43,175 nt of DNA from Limnobacter sp. (GCA_012513825.1 JAAZBL010000190.1:1-43175), one strand, 5' to 3'. Shown: positions 16,899-26,393, counted from the first letter of the stretch. Program-made: numbers and translations. The notes: generated from the sequence alone by a model not told the origin.

Positions 16899-16933
16899 GA
16901 CTCTGGGCGGCGCTTCGCTGCCCAGAGTCCTAG
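16895..16933. terminator. 18-bp hairpin spanning the GST stop codon
   Basis: The arms CTAGGACTCTGGGC (16895-16908) and GCCCAGAGTCCTAG (16920-16933) are perfectly complementary. The inner GCG-CTT-CGC extends the stem to about 18 bp with a 3-base loop. The stop codon TAG (16896-16898) is within the left arm. No T tract follows, so it may act as a transcript 3'-end stabiliser or factor-assisted terminator rather than a classical intrinsic terminator. Confidence 0.6.
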
Positions 16934-17051
16934 CGAGCGGCCTCGCGGCCGGGCTGCGTCCGCGCTGCAAGGGCCTGCTTCTTGCTGGCTACCCTTGAGG
17001 CGGACGCCGCGAGCCGCGCGATTCGCCGCTGAATACGTCGGAGGTCGAGCA

Positions 17052-18566
17052 ATGAAGCGATCGATCTGGCAGGCTGCAGCGCGCCGACTCGAGCTGCCGG
17101 CGCTGCAGAGGGACGCGGACGTCGACGTCGCGATCATCGGCGGCGGAATCACCGGCCTGACGGTGGCGCTGAAGCTCTCGCGCGCGGGTCGAACCGTCGC
17201 CGTGCTCGAAGCGGGCACGATCGGCGACGGCACGACAGGGCAATCGACCGGCAATCTTTACGCGACGATCGGAAGCCGGCTCTCGGCGCTACGCCGGAAG
17301 TGGGGCGAGGAGACGACCCGCGAAGTGGTCGCCGCCCGCGCAGGCGCCATCGATTTCATCGAAAGCAAGGTCGGCGAATTCGGTATCGACTGTGAATTCG
17401 CGCGCTGCGCCTGGCACTTGTACACACCGCCGGAAGCCCTGGCCGACGATGCCTTGCTCGAACGGGAGCTGGATGCGGCCATCGACGCCGGGCTGTCCGC
17501 CCGCCTGGCCCCGAGCGCGCCGCTGCCGTTCGCGACCGGACCCACGCTCGTGATCGTGGAGCAGGCGCAGTTCGATCCGCTGAAATACGTGCGCGGTCTC
17601 GCCTCAACCATCGCATCCGAGCGATGTGCGGTCTACCAGAATACGCCGGTCACCCGGATCGATGGCGAAGCGGGCGTCGTGCACACGGACCGTGGGCGCG
17701 TAAGCGCGTCGCATATCGTCGTAGCGACCCATACGCCGAAAGGCTCGGACCTGGCGAACCTGCAGGTGGCTCCGTATCGCGAATATGCACTGGCCATGCG
17801 GCTGCGCTCGGCCGACTATCCGCGCGGAATCTTCTGGAGTGCCGGAGACAGGCACCACTCGATTCGCTCGTATCGCTTCGACGACAGCGAATACCTGATC
17901 GTCGTCGGCGAAAGGCACAAGACAGGGCAGGCCGACGACACCGTCGACCGCCATGCGCGACTCGAAGCCTGGGCACGCGCATTCTTCGACGTCGCGACGG
18001 TGGACCTGCGCTGGTCGGCGCAGGGCTACTATTCGCCGGACGAGCTTCCGTACATCGGAAAAAGCGTCGGATCCGACAAGGTGCATATCGCAACAGGGTT
18101 CGCTGCCGACGGCCTGACCTGGGGCACGCTCGCCGGCCTGATCATCGGCGACGAAATCGACGGAACGGAGAACCGGTACGCCGAGCGCTTTCGGCCGTCG
18201 CGCCTCGATCCTGCGAAGTCGGCGAAAAAGCTGCTTGCCGAAGGCGTCAACGTCGCCAGGGAGTACGCCGTCGGCCGTTTCGGCGCCGTTCCGGCGGCCG
18301 GAGAGGCCGGCGAGCTTGCGGCCGGCGAAGGGCGCATCGTCAAGATTGATGACGAGCGCGTGGCCCTCTCCCGCGACGGCGAAGACAGGCTGCATGCCGT
18401 GTCGGCAGCGTGCACGCACATGGGCTGCATCGTCGCTTGGAATGCCGCGGAACAGACTTGGGATTGCCCTTGCCATGGCAGCCGGTTCAGTGCGAGCGGA
18501 GCGGTCATCGAAGGTCCGGCGCTCGATGCGTTGAAACCGGTGCGCTGGCCGCCGACCGCGTCGTGA
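17052..18566 (+). CDS. FAD-dependent oxidoreductase with C-terminal Rieske domain
   Basis: A 504-residue fusion. Residues 25-390 are a DAO-type FAD oxidoreductase ([20 protein letters not shown], then the C-terminal [20 protein letters not shown]). Residues about 425-500 are a Rieske [2Fe-2S] domain with ligand motifs CTHMGC and CPCHGS. This architecture is found in many bacteria, usually annotated FAD-dependent oxidoreductase/Rieske; the amine or amino-acid substrate is unknown. The ATG at 17052 is preceded by GGAGG about 9 bases away. It lies between the GST and catalase genes in a run of redox functions. Confidence 0.88.
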   Translation: MKRSIWQAAARRLELPALQRDADVDVAIIGGGITGLTVALKLSRAGRTVAVLEAGTIGDGTTGQSTGNLYATIGSRLSALRRKWGEETTREVVAARAGAIDFIESKVGEFGIDCEFARCAWHLYTPPEALADDALLERELDAAIDAGLSARLAPSAPLPFATGPTLVIVEQAQFDPLKYVRGLASTIASERCAVYQNTPVTRIDGEAGVVHTDRGRVSASHIVVATHTPKGSDLANLQVAPYREYALAMRLRSADYPRGIFWSAGDRHHSIRSYRFDDSEYLIVVGERHKTGQADDTVDRHARLEAWARAFFDVATVDLRWSAQGYYSPDELPYIGKSVGSDKVHIATGFAADGLTWGTLAGLIIGDEIDGTENRYAERFRPSRLDPAKSAKKLLAEGVNVAREYAVGRFGAVPAAGEAGELAAGEGRIVKIDDERVALSRDGEDRLHAVSAACTHMGCIVAWNAAEQTWDCPCHGSRFSASGAVIEGPALDALKPVRWPPTAS

Positions 18567-18714
18567 CTCCGACCGATTGCCGTCGCAGGGTTTCCCGGCT
18601 TGCCCGACTTCCGGGCAGGGCCTACGATGCTCCGATCGCGCGAGCTCGCGTGTTCGGACATCGAGTCGCCACGTCACGCAGGGGCGATTCACTCTTCGAC
18701 AGGAGACGACGGGA

Positions 18715-20214
18715 ATGAACGAATCCAGGAAGGGAGCCGCAACCGGTTCGACGATGAGCACTGGCGCGCCGGCAGCCAGCGATCGCCATTCGCTGACCAT
18801 CGGGCCCGATGGTCCGATCCTGCTTCACGACGTGCACTTCCTCGAGCAGATGGCGCACTTCAATCGCGAAAAGGTGCCCGAGCGCCAGCCGCATGCGAAG
18901 GGCGGCGGCGCCTTCGGCGTGTTCGAGACCACCGCCGACGTCTCCCGCTACACGAAGGCCGCCCTGTTCCAGAAGGGCGCGAAGACCGAGCTCCTGCTCC
19001 GTTTCTCCACGGTGGCGGGCGAGATGGGCAGCCCCGACACCTGGCGCGACGTGCGCGGCTTCTCGCTGAAGTTCTACACCAGCGAAGGCAACTACGACCT
19101 GGTCGGCAACAACACGCCGATCTTCTTCGTTCGCGACCCGATGAAGTTCCCGCACTTCATCCGCAGCCAGAAGCGCCTGCCCGACTCGGGCCTGCGCGAC
19201 AACCACATGCAGTGGGACTTCTGGACCGCGAACCCCGAAAGCGCGCACCAGGTCACCTACCTGATGGGACCGCGCGGGCTGCCGCGCACCTGGCGCCAGA
19301 TGAACGGCTACGGTTCGCACACCTTCATGTGGATCAATGCGGCCGGCGAGAAGTTCTGGGTCAAGTACCACTTCCATACGAAGCAGGGGATGGCCTTCTT
19401 CAGCAACGAGGAGGCGATGGCGATGTCGGGCAAGGACGCCGATTACCATCGTCGCGATCTCTTCGATGCGATCGCCCGCGGCGACTTCCCGAGCTGGACG
19501 TTGTCGGTACAGGTCATGCCGTACGCGGACGCGAAGACCTACCGGATCAACCCCTTCGACCTGACGAAGACCTGGCCGCACAACGACTATCCGCTGATCG
19601 AAGTCGGCACGATGACGCTGAACCGCAATCCGGAAAACTTCTTTGCGCAGATCGAGCAGGCGGCCTTTTCGCCGGGCAACCTCGTGCCCGGCATCGGCCT
19701 GTCGCCCGACAAGATGCTGCTCGGCCGCGCGTTCGCCTACAACGACGCGCAGCGCAACCGGATCGGCACGAACTTCCATCAGCTTCCGGTGAACCGGCCG
19801 AAGGTGCCGGTCAACACCTACATGTTCGACGGCCAGATGGCGTACGAGCACAGCGGCAACAAGCCCGTCTACGCGCCGAACAGCGGCGATCGGCCCTGGG
19901 CCGACGTCACCGGTGCCGTCGACGACGGCTGGGAGGCCGACGGCGAGATGGTCCGCAGCGCCTACACGCTGCGCCCCGACGACGACGACTTCACGCAACC
20001 GGGCATCCTGGTGCGCGAAGTGTTCGATGACGCCGAACGCGCGGCGCTCGTCGAGCAGGTGGCCGGCAGCTTGCTCGGCGGCGTTCGCAGCCCGGTGCTC
20101 GAGCGGGCCTTCGACTACTGGAAGAAGATCGATCCCGACGTCGGCAGGCGGATCGAGGAGAAGGTGCGTGCGGGTGCAGCGCCCGAGCCGCAAGCCGGGA
20201 TGGGAGAAAAGTGA
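18715..20214 (+). CDS. Monofunctional heme catalase
   Basis: A 499-residue small-subunit catalase. The catalytic His60 is in [10 protein letters not shown], the distal Asn132/133 in [13 protein letters not shown], and the proximal heme-ligand Tyr342 in [17 protein letters not shown]. The length fits clade 3. It disproportionates H2O2 to water and oxygen in the cytoplasm, protecting anaerobic enzymes on exposure to air. The start at 18715 has AGGAGA ten bases upstream; the first 23 residues are a Ser/Ala/Gly-rich extension. No OxyR- or FNR-like site is obvious in the 148 bp upstream. Confidence 0.95.
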   Translation: MNESRKGAATGSTMSTGAPAASDRHSLTIGPDGPILLHDVHFLEQMAHFNREKVPERQPHAKGGGAFGVFETTADVSRYTKAALFQKGAKTELLLRFSTVAGEMGSPDTWRDVRGFSLKFYTSEGNYDLVGNNTPIFFVRDPMKFPHFIRSQKRLPDSGLRDNHMQWDFWTANPESAHQVTYLMGPRGLPRTWRQMNGYGSHTFMWINAAGEKFWVKYHFHTKQGMAFFSNEEAMAMSGKDADYHRRDLFDAIARGDFPSWTLSVQVMPYADAKTYRINPFDLTKTWPHNDYPLIEVGTMTLNRNPENFFAQIEQAAFSPGNLVPGIGLSPDKMLLGRAFAYNDAQRNRIGTNFHQLPVNRPKVPVNTYMFDGQMAYEHSGNKPVYAPNSGDRPWADVTGAVDDGWEADGEMVRSAYTLRPDDDDFTQPGILVREVFDDAERAALVEQVAGSLLGGVRSPVLERAFDYWKKIDPDVGRRIEEKVRAGAAPEPQAGMGEK

Positions 20215-20283
20215 GCGCAGGCCGTCTGCACGCCGGAGCGGCGCAGGCCGCTGCCGCGTGGCCGCGAAGCGATCGGTGAAGCG

Positions 20284-21177
20284 ATGATCGAACTCGTGAT
20301 CGATGCCCGGCGCCGCAGCCTGGGCGGCTTCGACGTCGGGCGGGTGCTGCCGTTCCACAAGCGGCGCATGGTCGGCCCCTTCGTGTTCTTCGACCACATG
20401 GGGCCGGTCGACTTTCCTGCCGGCGTGTCGCGCGACATCGACGTCAGGCCGCATCCGCACATCGGCCTGTCGACGCTGACCTATCTGTTCGCCGGCGAGA
20501 TCATGCATCGCGACAGCGTCGGCTCGGTGCAGCCGATCGCGCCAGGCGAGGTCAACTGGATGACCGCCGGCAGCGGCGTCACGCACTCCGAACGCTTCGA
20601 GCGTGCGCAACGCGCCGGCGACCACGTCGACGGCATCCAGGCCTGGGTCGCGCTGCCCGAGGAATTCGAGGAAACGGCGCCGAGCTTCGTTCACATCGAA
20701 GCTTCGGGCCTGCCGGATCTTGCCGAAGGCGATGTCGACGGGCGGCTGATCGCCGGCGAGGCCTTCGGTGCAAGAGCGGAAGTTCCCGTCCATTCGCCGC
20801 TGTTCTACATCCACTGGACCCTGCCTGTCGGTGCGCGGCTGGCACTGCCGACCGACTATCCGGAGCGTGCCGTCTACGTCGCCTCCGGCGCGATCGAAGC
20901 CGGTTCGACGCGGCTCGGTCCGGGGCAGATGGCGGTGTTCAGGCCCGGCGCTGCGCCGGTTCTCGAAGCGCTGGCGCCGACGGTGCTGCTGGCGCTCGGC
21001 GGCGAGCCGATCGGGCCGCGCTTCATCGACTGGAACTTCGTCTCGTCGCGAAAGGAACGGATCGAGCAGGCCAAGGCCGACTGGCGTGCAGGTCGGATGA
21101 AGCTGCCCGACCACGATTCCGACGAGTTCATTCCCTTGCCGCCCGAGCCCGGAGCTCCGGCGAATCCGATGTCATAA
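20284..21177 (+). CDS. Pirin-family protein
   Basis: A 297-residue bicupin. The N-terminal cupin holds the metal ligands His57 and His59 (RPHPHIGLSTLTYLF), His101 and Glu103 (GSGVTHSERFE), as in pirins with quercetinase-like activity. It also has GPFVFFDHMGPV. The biological role of bacterial pirins varies (redox sensing or dioxygenase activity) and cannot be fixed here. It follows catalase by 69 bp on the same strand and may be co-transcribed. Confidence 0.9.
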   Translation: MIELVIDARRRSLGGFDVGRVLPFHKRRMVGPFVFFDHMGPVDFPAGVSRDIDVRPHPHIGLSTLTYLFAGEIMHRDSVGSVQPIAPGEVNWMTAGSGVTHSERFERAQRAGDHVDGIQAWVALPEEFEETAPSFVHIEASGLPDLAEGDVDGRLIAGEAFGARAEVPVHSPLFYIHWTLPVGARLALPTDYPERAVYVASGAIEAGSTRLGPGQMAVFRPGAAPVLEALAPTVLLALGGEPIGPRFIDWNFVSSRKERIEQAKADWRAGRMKLPDHDSDEFIPLPPEPGAPANPMS

Positions 21178-21230
21178 GGCATAGGGCGCGCCCGCGGTTG
21201 CGGTCGTGTCCGACCGGAACGGAGGCCCCG

Positions 21231-21725
21231 ATGCCGATGCAGCCTGCAAAGAACACCGTCTGTCTCTGGTTCGACCGCGAAGCCGAAGAGGCCGCGCGCT
21301 TCTATGCGGCGACCTTCCCTGACTCCTCGGTGGGCGCTGTGCACCGCGCGCCCGGGGATTTTCCGTCCGGCAAGCAGGGCGACGTCCTGCTCGTCGAGTT
21401 CACCGTCATGGGGATTCCCTGCATCGGACTGAACGGTGGACCGCAGATCAGGCACAACGAGGCGTTTTCGTTCCAGGTCGCGACGGTCGACCAGGCCGAA
21501 ACCGACCGCTACTGGAATGCCATCGTCGGCAATGGCGGCGAGGAAAACGACTGCGGCTGGTGCAAGGACCGTTGGGGCATTTCCTGGCAGATCACCCCGA
21601 TCGTGCTCACGCGGGCGATCACCGACCCCGATCCCGCGCTGGCCAAACGCGCGTTCGACGCGATGATGACGATGAGGAAGATCGACGTCGCGGCGATCGA
21701 GGCGGCTTGCGCTGCGGCAAGTTGA
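21231..21725 (+). CDS. VOC-superfamily protein (PhnB/YjdN-like)
   Basis: A 164-residue protein of the PhnB-like VOC group (often labelled 3-demethylubiquinone-9 3-methyltransferase in databases, although the fold is glyoxalase-like). It shows VCLWFDREAEEAARFYAATF at the start, IPCIGLNGGP, then DCGWCKDRWGISWQITPIVL. Function is unknown; it is probably metal-dependent or a binding protein. The start at 21231 is favoured by GGAGG six bases upstream. It converges on the NnrS-like gene with a small hairpin between. Confidence 0.8.
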   Translation: MPMQPAKNTVCLWFDREAEEAARFYAATFPDSSVGAVHRAPGDFPSGKQGDVLLVEFTVMGIPCIGLNGGPQIRHNEAFSFQVATVDQAETDRYWNAIVGNGGEENDCGWCKDRWGISWQITPIVLTRAITDPDPALAKRAFDAMMTMRKIDVAAIEAACAAAS

Positions 21726-21741
21726 ACGGCCGCTCGGCCGT
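21726..21741. terminator. Small hairpin between convergent genes
   Basis: ACGGCCG-CT-CGGCCGT lies directly after the VOC stop and 20 bp from the stop of the convergent NnrS-like gene. The 7-bp GC-rich stem could end transcription from either side, but there is no T tract. Confidence 0.35.
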
Positions 21742-21760
21742 CCGCCCGGCACCGCCCCGT

Positions 21761-23065
21761 TCAGCGCCGTGAACGCTCTGCGGCGGACCCGAACCGACCG
21801 CGCAGGACCGCGGCGGCCGTCGCCATGACGAAGGCGAGCAGTGCCGCGCCATTGATGAGCGCGCCTGCACGCACGAGCTCGGACGAAGCGGCCGCGTCGC
21901 CGGCCAGGCGCAGGGCCAGCGAGCCGTGCAACAGCATCAGCGGCAGATAGAACCAGGCCTGGTAAGGCACCGCGACGCGGAGCACGGCCGGAAAGATGAT
22001 CGGTGCGTGGCCGAACACCATCGAGAACACGAATCCGAGAGCGAGCGCGTGCAGCGCGGCGTCGCGCCCCGGGCTGCCCGGATCGAAACCGCCGCCGACC
22101 AGCGCCACCGCGCCGCCGACGGCGAGCCAGCCGTAACCGGCCAGCAGGCAGATGGCGATGTACCGGGTCAGGCCCTTGCCTCGCACCGTGCGTCGCGCGA
22201 TGTCCTGCTTCAGCAGCCAGCCCGCGATCGCGAGCAGTCCGGCAGCGAACAGCCGGTCGCCGAACACCCGGTCGGCAGCAAGGGGCGCGTCGCCGGGCGG
22301 GGCCACGCTGCCCGTCGCCAGCCCGAGCACGACGACGGCGAGCAGACCGGCGAATACGCGGCGGGCTTTCGGCGACGGCGGCAGCAGGCGAGAGAGCTCG
22401 AGCCGTTCGCCGGCGATCGTCAGGACCAGGAAGGCGAGCCACCAGGGAACGGCACGAGACAGATCGGCCCCATTAGCCCACAGCAGGCAGCCGGCGGTCC
22501 AGCAGGCTGCGCCGAGGGCGAGCGTGAACGTGAACATCGCCGGCTGGCGACGCCAGATATCGACCGAGCCGGCCAGCAGTACCGCGCTGCCGGCGACGAA
22601 GAGCCAGGCCCCGGCGGCGGTCGATCCGGCCAGTGCGGCGACCGCGCCGGCCCCGGCGGCGAGCGGTCCGGCATAGGCCCAGCGGCGGCCGATCGCAACC
22701 GCGCGTTCGAGCGCGATGACCGTGCCGAAGAAGCCGCAGATCATCAGCGGGCCGTGCAGGCCGGCCGAGCCGGCCGCGATGTCGGGAACGCGCCATCCGA
22801 GTCGTGCGAGGCCGGCGCCTGTGCCGGCGAACAGCGCGACGAAGGCGAGCATCAGCAGGGGCAGACGCCAGCGCGGCGACAGCCCGCCCGGGACATCGTC
22901 GGCGACGGCACCTCTGCGGTCCGCAGGCTTCAGAGCGGCCGCGCCCCGGCTTCCGGCCGCGCTCCGGCTACCGGCCGTGCTTCGTCCGTCGGTCGGGACA
23001 GGCCGGCCGCCTGCGTCTCGTGCGTCGCAAGCGGGAACCCGGCCCTTCGTCGTTTCGTCGATCAC
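21761..23065 (-). CDS. NnrS-like multi-pass membrane protein
   Basis: A 434-residue protein with about twelve hydrophobic segments after a 65-residue Ala/Gly/Arg-rich, repeat-like N-terminus. Segments such as GLHGPLMICGFFGTVIALER and HALALGFVFSMVFGHAPIIF, with conserved His, recall NnrS-type haem/copper membrane proteins associated with nitric oxide stress. This is a resemblance, not a firm family call. The start is uncertain: GTG at 23065 lies 4 bp after the MIP18-like gene, but the recognisable domain begins near residue 66. It is the last gene of the hemerythrin-GNAT-MIP18-nnrS-like operon. Confidence 0.6.
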   Translation of the reverse strand: MIDETTKGRVPACDARDAGGRPVPTDGRSTAGSRSAAGSRGAAALKPADRRGAVADDVPGGLSPRWRLPLLMLAFVALFAGTGAGLARLGWRVPDIAAGSAGLHGPLMICGFFGTVIALERAVAIGRRWAYAGPLAAGAGAVAALAGSTAAGAWLFVAGSAVLLAGSVDIWRRQPAMFTFTLALGAACWTAGCLLWANGADLSRAVPWWLAFLVLTIAGERLELSRLLPPSPKARRVFAGLLAVVVLGLATGSVAPPGDAPLAADRVFGDRLFAAGLLAIAGWLLKQDIARRTVRGKGLTRYIAICLLAGYGWLAVGGAVALVGGGFDPGSPGRDAALHALALGFVFSMVFGHAPIIFPAVLRVAVPYQAWFYLPLMLLHGSLALRLAGDAAASSELVRAGALINGAALLAFVMATAAAVLRGRFGSAAERSRR

Positions 23066-23069
23066 GTCA

Positions 23070-23387
23070 TCAGAACGACCAACCGAAGTGCTCGCGGGCG
23101 AATCCGCTCATCTTGTCGGGGGTCCACGGCGGATCCCAGACGAGCCGGACTTCGACCGGAAGCCCGCGCGGCACGACGGCTTCGGCGGCGCGGCGTGCCT
23201 GCTCGCAGATCATGTCGGCCATCGGGCAGGCCGCCGTCGTCATCGTGATGTCGATCCGCACGCCGGTGTCGTCGAAGTCGATCGCGTAGACCAGGCCCAG
23301 GTCGACGATGTTCATCCCGACCTCGGGGTCGTCGACATTGCGCAGTGCATCGCGCACCTGGTCTTCGTCGGGCAGGGCAGCGGACAT
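23070..23387 (-). CDS. MIP18/PaaD-like iron-sulfur assembly factor
   Basis: A 105-residue MIP18 (DUF59) protein: VDDPEVGMNIVDLGLVYAID, the conserved Cys in TMTTAACPMADMICEQA, and VRLVWDPPWTPDKMS. Relatives (SufT, PaaD, MIP18) help deliver Fe-S clusters to target enzymes. The length is typical for a stand-alone domain. The start at 23387 matches the domain start; the gap to the preceding GNAT stop is 17 bp, within one operon. The context suggests maturation or repair of Fe-S proteins under O2 or NO stress. Confidence 0.85.
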   Translation of the reverse strand: MSAALPDEDQVRDALRNVDDPEVGMNIVDLGLVYAIDFDDTGVRIDITMTTAACPMADMICEQARRAAEAVVPRGLPVEVRLVWDPPWTPDKMSGFAREHFGWSF

Positions 23388-23404
23388 TTCGCCTGGGTTT
23401 CCGA

Positions 23405-24421
23405 TCAGTCGCCGAGCCGACGCACGAACGGCAGTCGCTTCGAGGGCGCGAAACCCAGGTGATACAGGAAGCCGAGCAGGCGCAAGTTGCTCGGCGCGAC
23501 CAGGCTCTCGACCCGCTCGACGCCGAGCGAGCCGAGGTTGGAGAACAGCTGGGCCATCATCGCGCGGCCGACGCCGCGCCCCTCGCAACCGGGCGCCACG
23601 CCGATCGTGTCGATCACGGCGACCGGTTCGGTGCGTCCGTAGTCGCCGAGGTCGGCTCTCGCCATCAGGTAGCCGACGATCAGATCGTCGACGCGAGCGG
23701 TCAGCGAAACGCGCACGGCCGAATCGTCGAGCGCCTCGACCAGCCTGGCGCCGATGTAGGCAGTGCGGTCCCGGCCGGTGATGCTGCGATCGCAGCGTAC
23801 GATTTCGCTCAGGTCTTCGGCGACCATCGTGCGTACATCGGCCGAGCCGCGCGCCGCGCGCTCGTAGTCGTTCGGCGGGCCGGCACTGAAGTCGATCTCG
23901 CGTCCCGCATCGTCGGTCGGCTCCGGCGGCATCGCGTCGTCGCGCTCGGGCCGCCAGGCGAGCGTGTCGCTGGCGCAATCGACGATGTGCGCGGATGCCA
24001 GGTCGAAGCCTGTGGCATCGAGCCATCCGACCATCCGATGATCGTTCCAGTTCGCTGCCGTCTGAAGGTCCCGGATCCCGTGCCGAACGGCCCAGCGCTC
24101 GAGCGCCGCGAGCAGTTGGCGGCCGGTACCGCGTCCGCGAATGTCGGGCCGCACGCCGAGCAGTTCGAGCCGCAGCGCGCGAGAGTCGCTGCCGAACTCG
24201 CCTTCGAGCACCCGTGCCAGCATGTAGCCGGCGAGGCCGGCGTCGTCGGTGGCGGCCAGTTGCACGTGCAACGCCGGTTCGCGCACGGCGGCGGCGAGCC
24301 GGCGTTCGATGTAGCTGCGCCGGGGCCGCGCGGCGATCGCCGCATCGATCGCAACGACATCCGGCAGGTCGGCCGGCTTCAGTGCGCGGATCGCGATCGG
24401 AGGGTGAACGGCAACGCTCAT
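23405..24421 (-). CDS. Tandem GNAT acetyltransferase-domain protein
   Basis: A 338-residue protein with two GNAT domains. Domain 1 (residues about 9-150) has the acetyl-CoA loop LLGVRPDIRGRGTGRQLLAA; domain 2 (about 190-335) has DTIGVAPGCEGRGVGRAMMA. Both keep the Q/R-x2-G-x-G/A pyrophosphate loop, so both could bind acetyl-CoA. The two halves share the same layout (an IDAxIxxRxRxxYI-like start versus CDRSITGRDRTAYIGARL), pointing to an internal duplication. The substrate is unknown. The second domain resembles the GNAT at 36463 (EIDATVTGLEKRRYW), which also lies at an FNR-boxed locus. Confidence 0.85.
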   Translation of the reverse strand: MSVAVHPPIAIRALKPADLPDVVAIDAAIAARPRRSYIERRLAAAVREPALHVQLAATDDAGLAGYMLARVLEGEFGSDSRALRLELLGVRPDIRGRGTGRQLLAALERWAVRHGIRDLQTAANWNDHRMVGWLDATGFDLASAHIVDCASDTLAWRPERDDAMPPEPTDDAGREIDFSAGPPNDYERAARGSADVRTMVAEDLSEIVRCDRSITGRDRTAYIGARLVEALDDSAVRVSLTARVDDLIVGYLMARADLGDYGRTEPVAVIDTIGVAPGCEGRGVGRAMMAQLFSNLGSLGVERVESLVAPSNLRLLGFLYHLGFAPSKRLPFVRRLGD

Positions 24422-24447
24422 GAATCGTACTCCTCGGCGTGGCGGCT

Positions 24448-24939
24448 TCAGGCAGTGGCGTAGGCGAAAGCCAGTTCGCGATCGGTGTCTTCGTCGAGCA
24501 GGTCGTCCAGCAACGGCAGCAGCGCCATCGTTTCCTTCTGGATGTGTGCGACCTGCCGTTCGACCATCTCGAGCGAGCCGCGTTTCAGGGCGTCCCAACC
24601 GGGTGCGTCGAGTGAACCGGCCGCCGCGGCGCTTGCGAGCGGCAGCAGCTCGGCTGCCACCGCCCGGATCGCCTCGTGCTCCTCCTCCAGCAACGAAGCC
24701 ATTTCCCCGTCGCCGGCTTCGGCCATTCGGGGGAACAACTCGCGCTCCTCGAAGTCGAAGTGGCGCGAGATGTCCTGTTCGACGTGACGGGCGAACTCGG
24801 CGATCAGGCGCTTCAGTTCGGGGTCGGCCGCTGCGCCGGCGCGCACCCGGCCCAAGGCCTGCTCGACGCGTCCGAGCAGGTCGAGGTTGCTGCGGTGTTC
24901 TTCGTCGAGCGCGTGGCTGACCTGGCGCATGAAGCTCAT
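24448..24939 (-). CDS. Hemerythrin-like domain protein
   Basis: A 163-residue four-helix protein with hemerythrin ligand motifs: DEEHRSNLDLL in helix 1, RHFDFEERELFPRM (H-x3-E) in helix 2, LLEEEHEAIRA (E-x-H) in helix 3 and VAHIQKETMALLP (H-x3-E) in helix 4. Hemerythrins bind O2, and some relatives bind NO or repair Fe-S/diiron centres. The start at 24939 is chosen for GGAG five bases upstream; the frame is open further, but that stretch is the promoter region. It heads a four-gene operon with an FNR-type box 62 bp upstream of the start. Confidence 0.88.
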   Translation of the reverse strand: MSFMRQVSHALDEEHRSNLDLLGRVEQALGRVRAGAAADPELKRLIAEFARHVEQDISRHFDFEERELFPRMAEAGDGEMASLLEEEHEAIRAVAAELLPLASAAAAGSLDAPGWDALKRGSLEMVERQVAHIQKETMALLPLLDDLLDEDTDRELAFAYATA

Positions 24940-24960
24940 TGTCGCTCCGTCGTAATTCAG

Positions 24961-24980
24961 GTATTGCAGTACCAGATTAC
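24961..24980. promoter_or_regulatory. Operator candidate related to the bcr palindrome
   Basis: GTATTG-N8-GATTAC matches the element at 9609-9628 at 16 of 20 positions, including AGTACC in the spacer. It spans the start site expected (about 24966) if the FNR-type box at 25001-25014 activates from -41.5 on the minus strand. It is an imperfect palindrome, so its status depends on the similarity to the other two sites. Confidence 0.4.
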
Positions 24981-25000
24981 GCGAAAGCGGTCGGCCGGGC

Positions 25001-25014
25001 TTGACCCGTGTCAA
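25001..25014. promoter_or_regulatory. FNR/DNR-type box TTGAC-CCGT-GTCAA (hemerythrin operon)
   Basis: A perfectly symmetrical 5-bp dyad matching the FNR consensus except for C/G at the inner positions. It overlaps the stop codon of the membrane-protein gene ending at 25011 and lies upstream of the hemerythrin gene. A modest -10 (TAATCT, minus strand, 24974-24979) is within one base of the class II position. The flank GGCCGGGC is shared with the box at 9555. Confidence 0.6.
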
Positions 25015-26393
25015 TGCGAGGCGGTCCGGCGCCGATCATGGGTCGGCGCGGCGGCGGCGCCGGGCGAGGCGGGGGCGCCGGGCGAAGCGGAGCCGGTAGG
25101 CCACGTGCGGCGCAGCACCGTCGCGAAGAACCAGGCATACGCGCCGGCGCCGACGAGGCCGGTCAGGGCGCCGAGCCGGGCGAGCAGCGGGCTGTCGAGC
25201 AGAACGGCCAGCGTCAGCAGGGCGAGCGCCGCCAGGTGACAGCCGAAGTGCAGCGCCAAGGGCCTGTCGGCCGTCAGCGACGACGGCGTCGGCGGCAGCC
25301 GGCGCCCGGCCCCGGCGTGCATCGACGCGAGGAAGGGCAGGATCCGCTGCAGGAATCCGAGAAGCAGGCCGAGCAGCCAGCCGGCGATCAGCACGAGCCC
25401 GAACAACGTGGGCAGGCCGGGCAGCGGCAGTTCGAGCACCAGCCCGAGCGCGAGCGCGAGGCTCGCCACCAGCAGCGCCCAGGCGATCCTGACCAGCGTG
25501 AACGAGCGGCCCAGCGCGCGCCGAAGTCCGCTCGACAGCGCGACGGCCATCGACCGCAGGTGCAGCGCGGTCGCGGCAGCCGCGGCTGCCAGCGCGGCGA
25601 TCCGCAGCGGCAGCGGCGCGACGCCGAACGAGGCCGTGGCGGCCAGGGCAAGCGCGACGATCGCCAGCGCCGCCGAGCTGCGCACGCGTATTTCCGACGG
25701 CGCGGGCGACAGCGCGAACATCGGCACCATGATGTAGGCCAGGCCGAGCGCGAGCAGGCCCATGAAGCCGTAGGCGGCGAAAACGACATGCAGCGACACG
25801 GCCGTGCCGCGCCCGAGCACCGGCCAGCCGACATAGGCACCCGCCAGCGCCAGCCCGCTCGCGAGGACGAGCAGCAGCGACGCGAGCGCGCCCCATCCGT
25901 GCGCGACGATCCCGTGCATGCCGCGTGCGCCGACCAGGTTGCGCGCGAGCAAGAGCGCGTAGCCGGCGAGCGCCGTGACGACGAGCAGCGCACCGGCGGC
26001 GAGCAGCCGCGTCTGTGCCAAGCCCATGCCGAGGACGAGCATCGCGACGCCGGGCGTATAGACCCACCAGACCGCTGCAATGCTGCGTGGCGAGCCGACC
26101 GGCTGTCGCGTCGCCACCGGCAGCAGTTGCAGGCTCGCACCGATCGCGGTCATCGCCAGCGTGCCGAGCGTGACCAGGTGCAGCGCCGCCAGCGTCCATC
26201 CGAGGCCGCCCGCGAAACGCGGGAATCCGTCGGCACCGACAAACAGCGCCGGCCAGGCAAGCAGGTGGAACGCGATCGCCGAACCGAAGAAGCGGAAGGG
26301 CAGCGAGGCGGGCAGCAGGCGGCCCTTGGCGCCGGAAAGGAAGGCGCCTGCCGCGAGTTTCGGAGCGCTCGCCACGCGCGCCCCGGGGTTCAT
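25011..26393 (-). CDS. Multi-pass membrane protein, NnrS/haem-copper-oxidase-like
   Basis: A 460-residue protein with about twelve transmembrane segments. His-containing helices such as LAALHLVTLGTLAMTAIGAS, SLHVVFAAYGFMGLLALGL and LALHFGCHLAALALL resemble subunit-I-like haem proteins and the NnrS group, but I cannot assign a family firmly. The start ATG at 26393 overlaps the DUF2249 stop by 4 bp (ATGA), so the two are coupled. In denitrifiers, proteins of this sort sit with DUF2249 and hemerythrin genes, suggesting a role in NO or O2 handling at the membrane. It is the last gene of the pad-like operon. Confidence 0.55.
   Translation of the reverse strand: MNPGARVASAPKLAAGAFLSGAKGRLLPASLPFRFFGSAIAFHLLAWPALFVGADGFPRFAGGLGWTLAALHLVTLGTLAMTAIGASLQLLPVATRQPVGSPRSIAAVWWVYTPGVAMLVLGMGLAQTRLLAAGALLVVTALAGYALLLARNLVGARGMHGIVAHGWGALASLLLVLASGLALAGAYVGWPVLGRGTAVSLHVVFAAYGFMGLLALGLAYIMVPMFALSPAPSEIRVRSSAALAIVALALAATASFGVAPLPLRIAALAAAAAATALHLRSMAVALSSGLRRALGRSFTLVRIAWALLVASLALALGLVLELPLPGLPTLFGLVLIAGWLLGLLLGFLQRILPFLASMHAGAGRRLPPTPSSLTADRPLALHFGCHLAALALLTLAVLLDSPLLARLGALTGLVGAGAYAWFFATVLRRTWPTGSASPGAPASPGAAAAPTHDRRRTASH

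Noticed and set aside
13491-16970. A 1159-codon open frame on the minus strand
   Set aside because: It lies antisense to bcrD, fdx, DedA-rhodanese and GST, all with clear family motifs. Its product is Arg/Asp/His-rich without any recognisable domain, as expected for shadow frames in GC-rich DNA.
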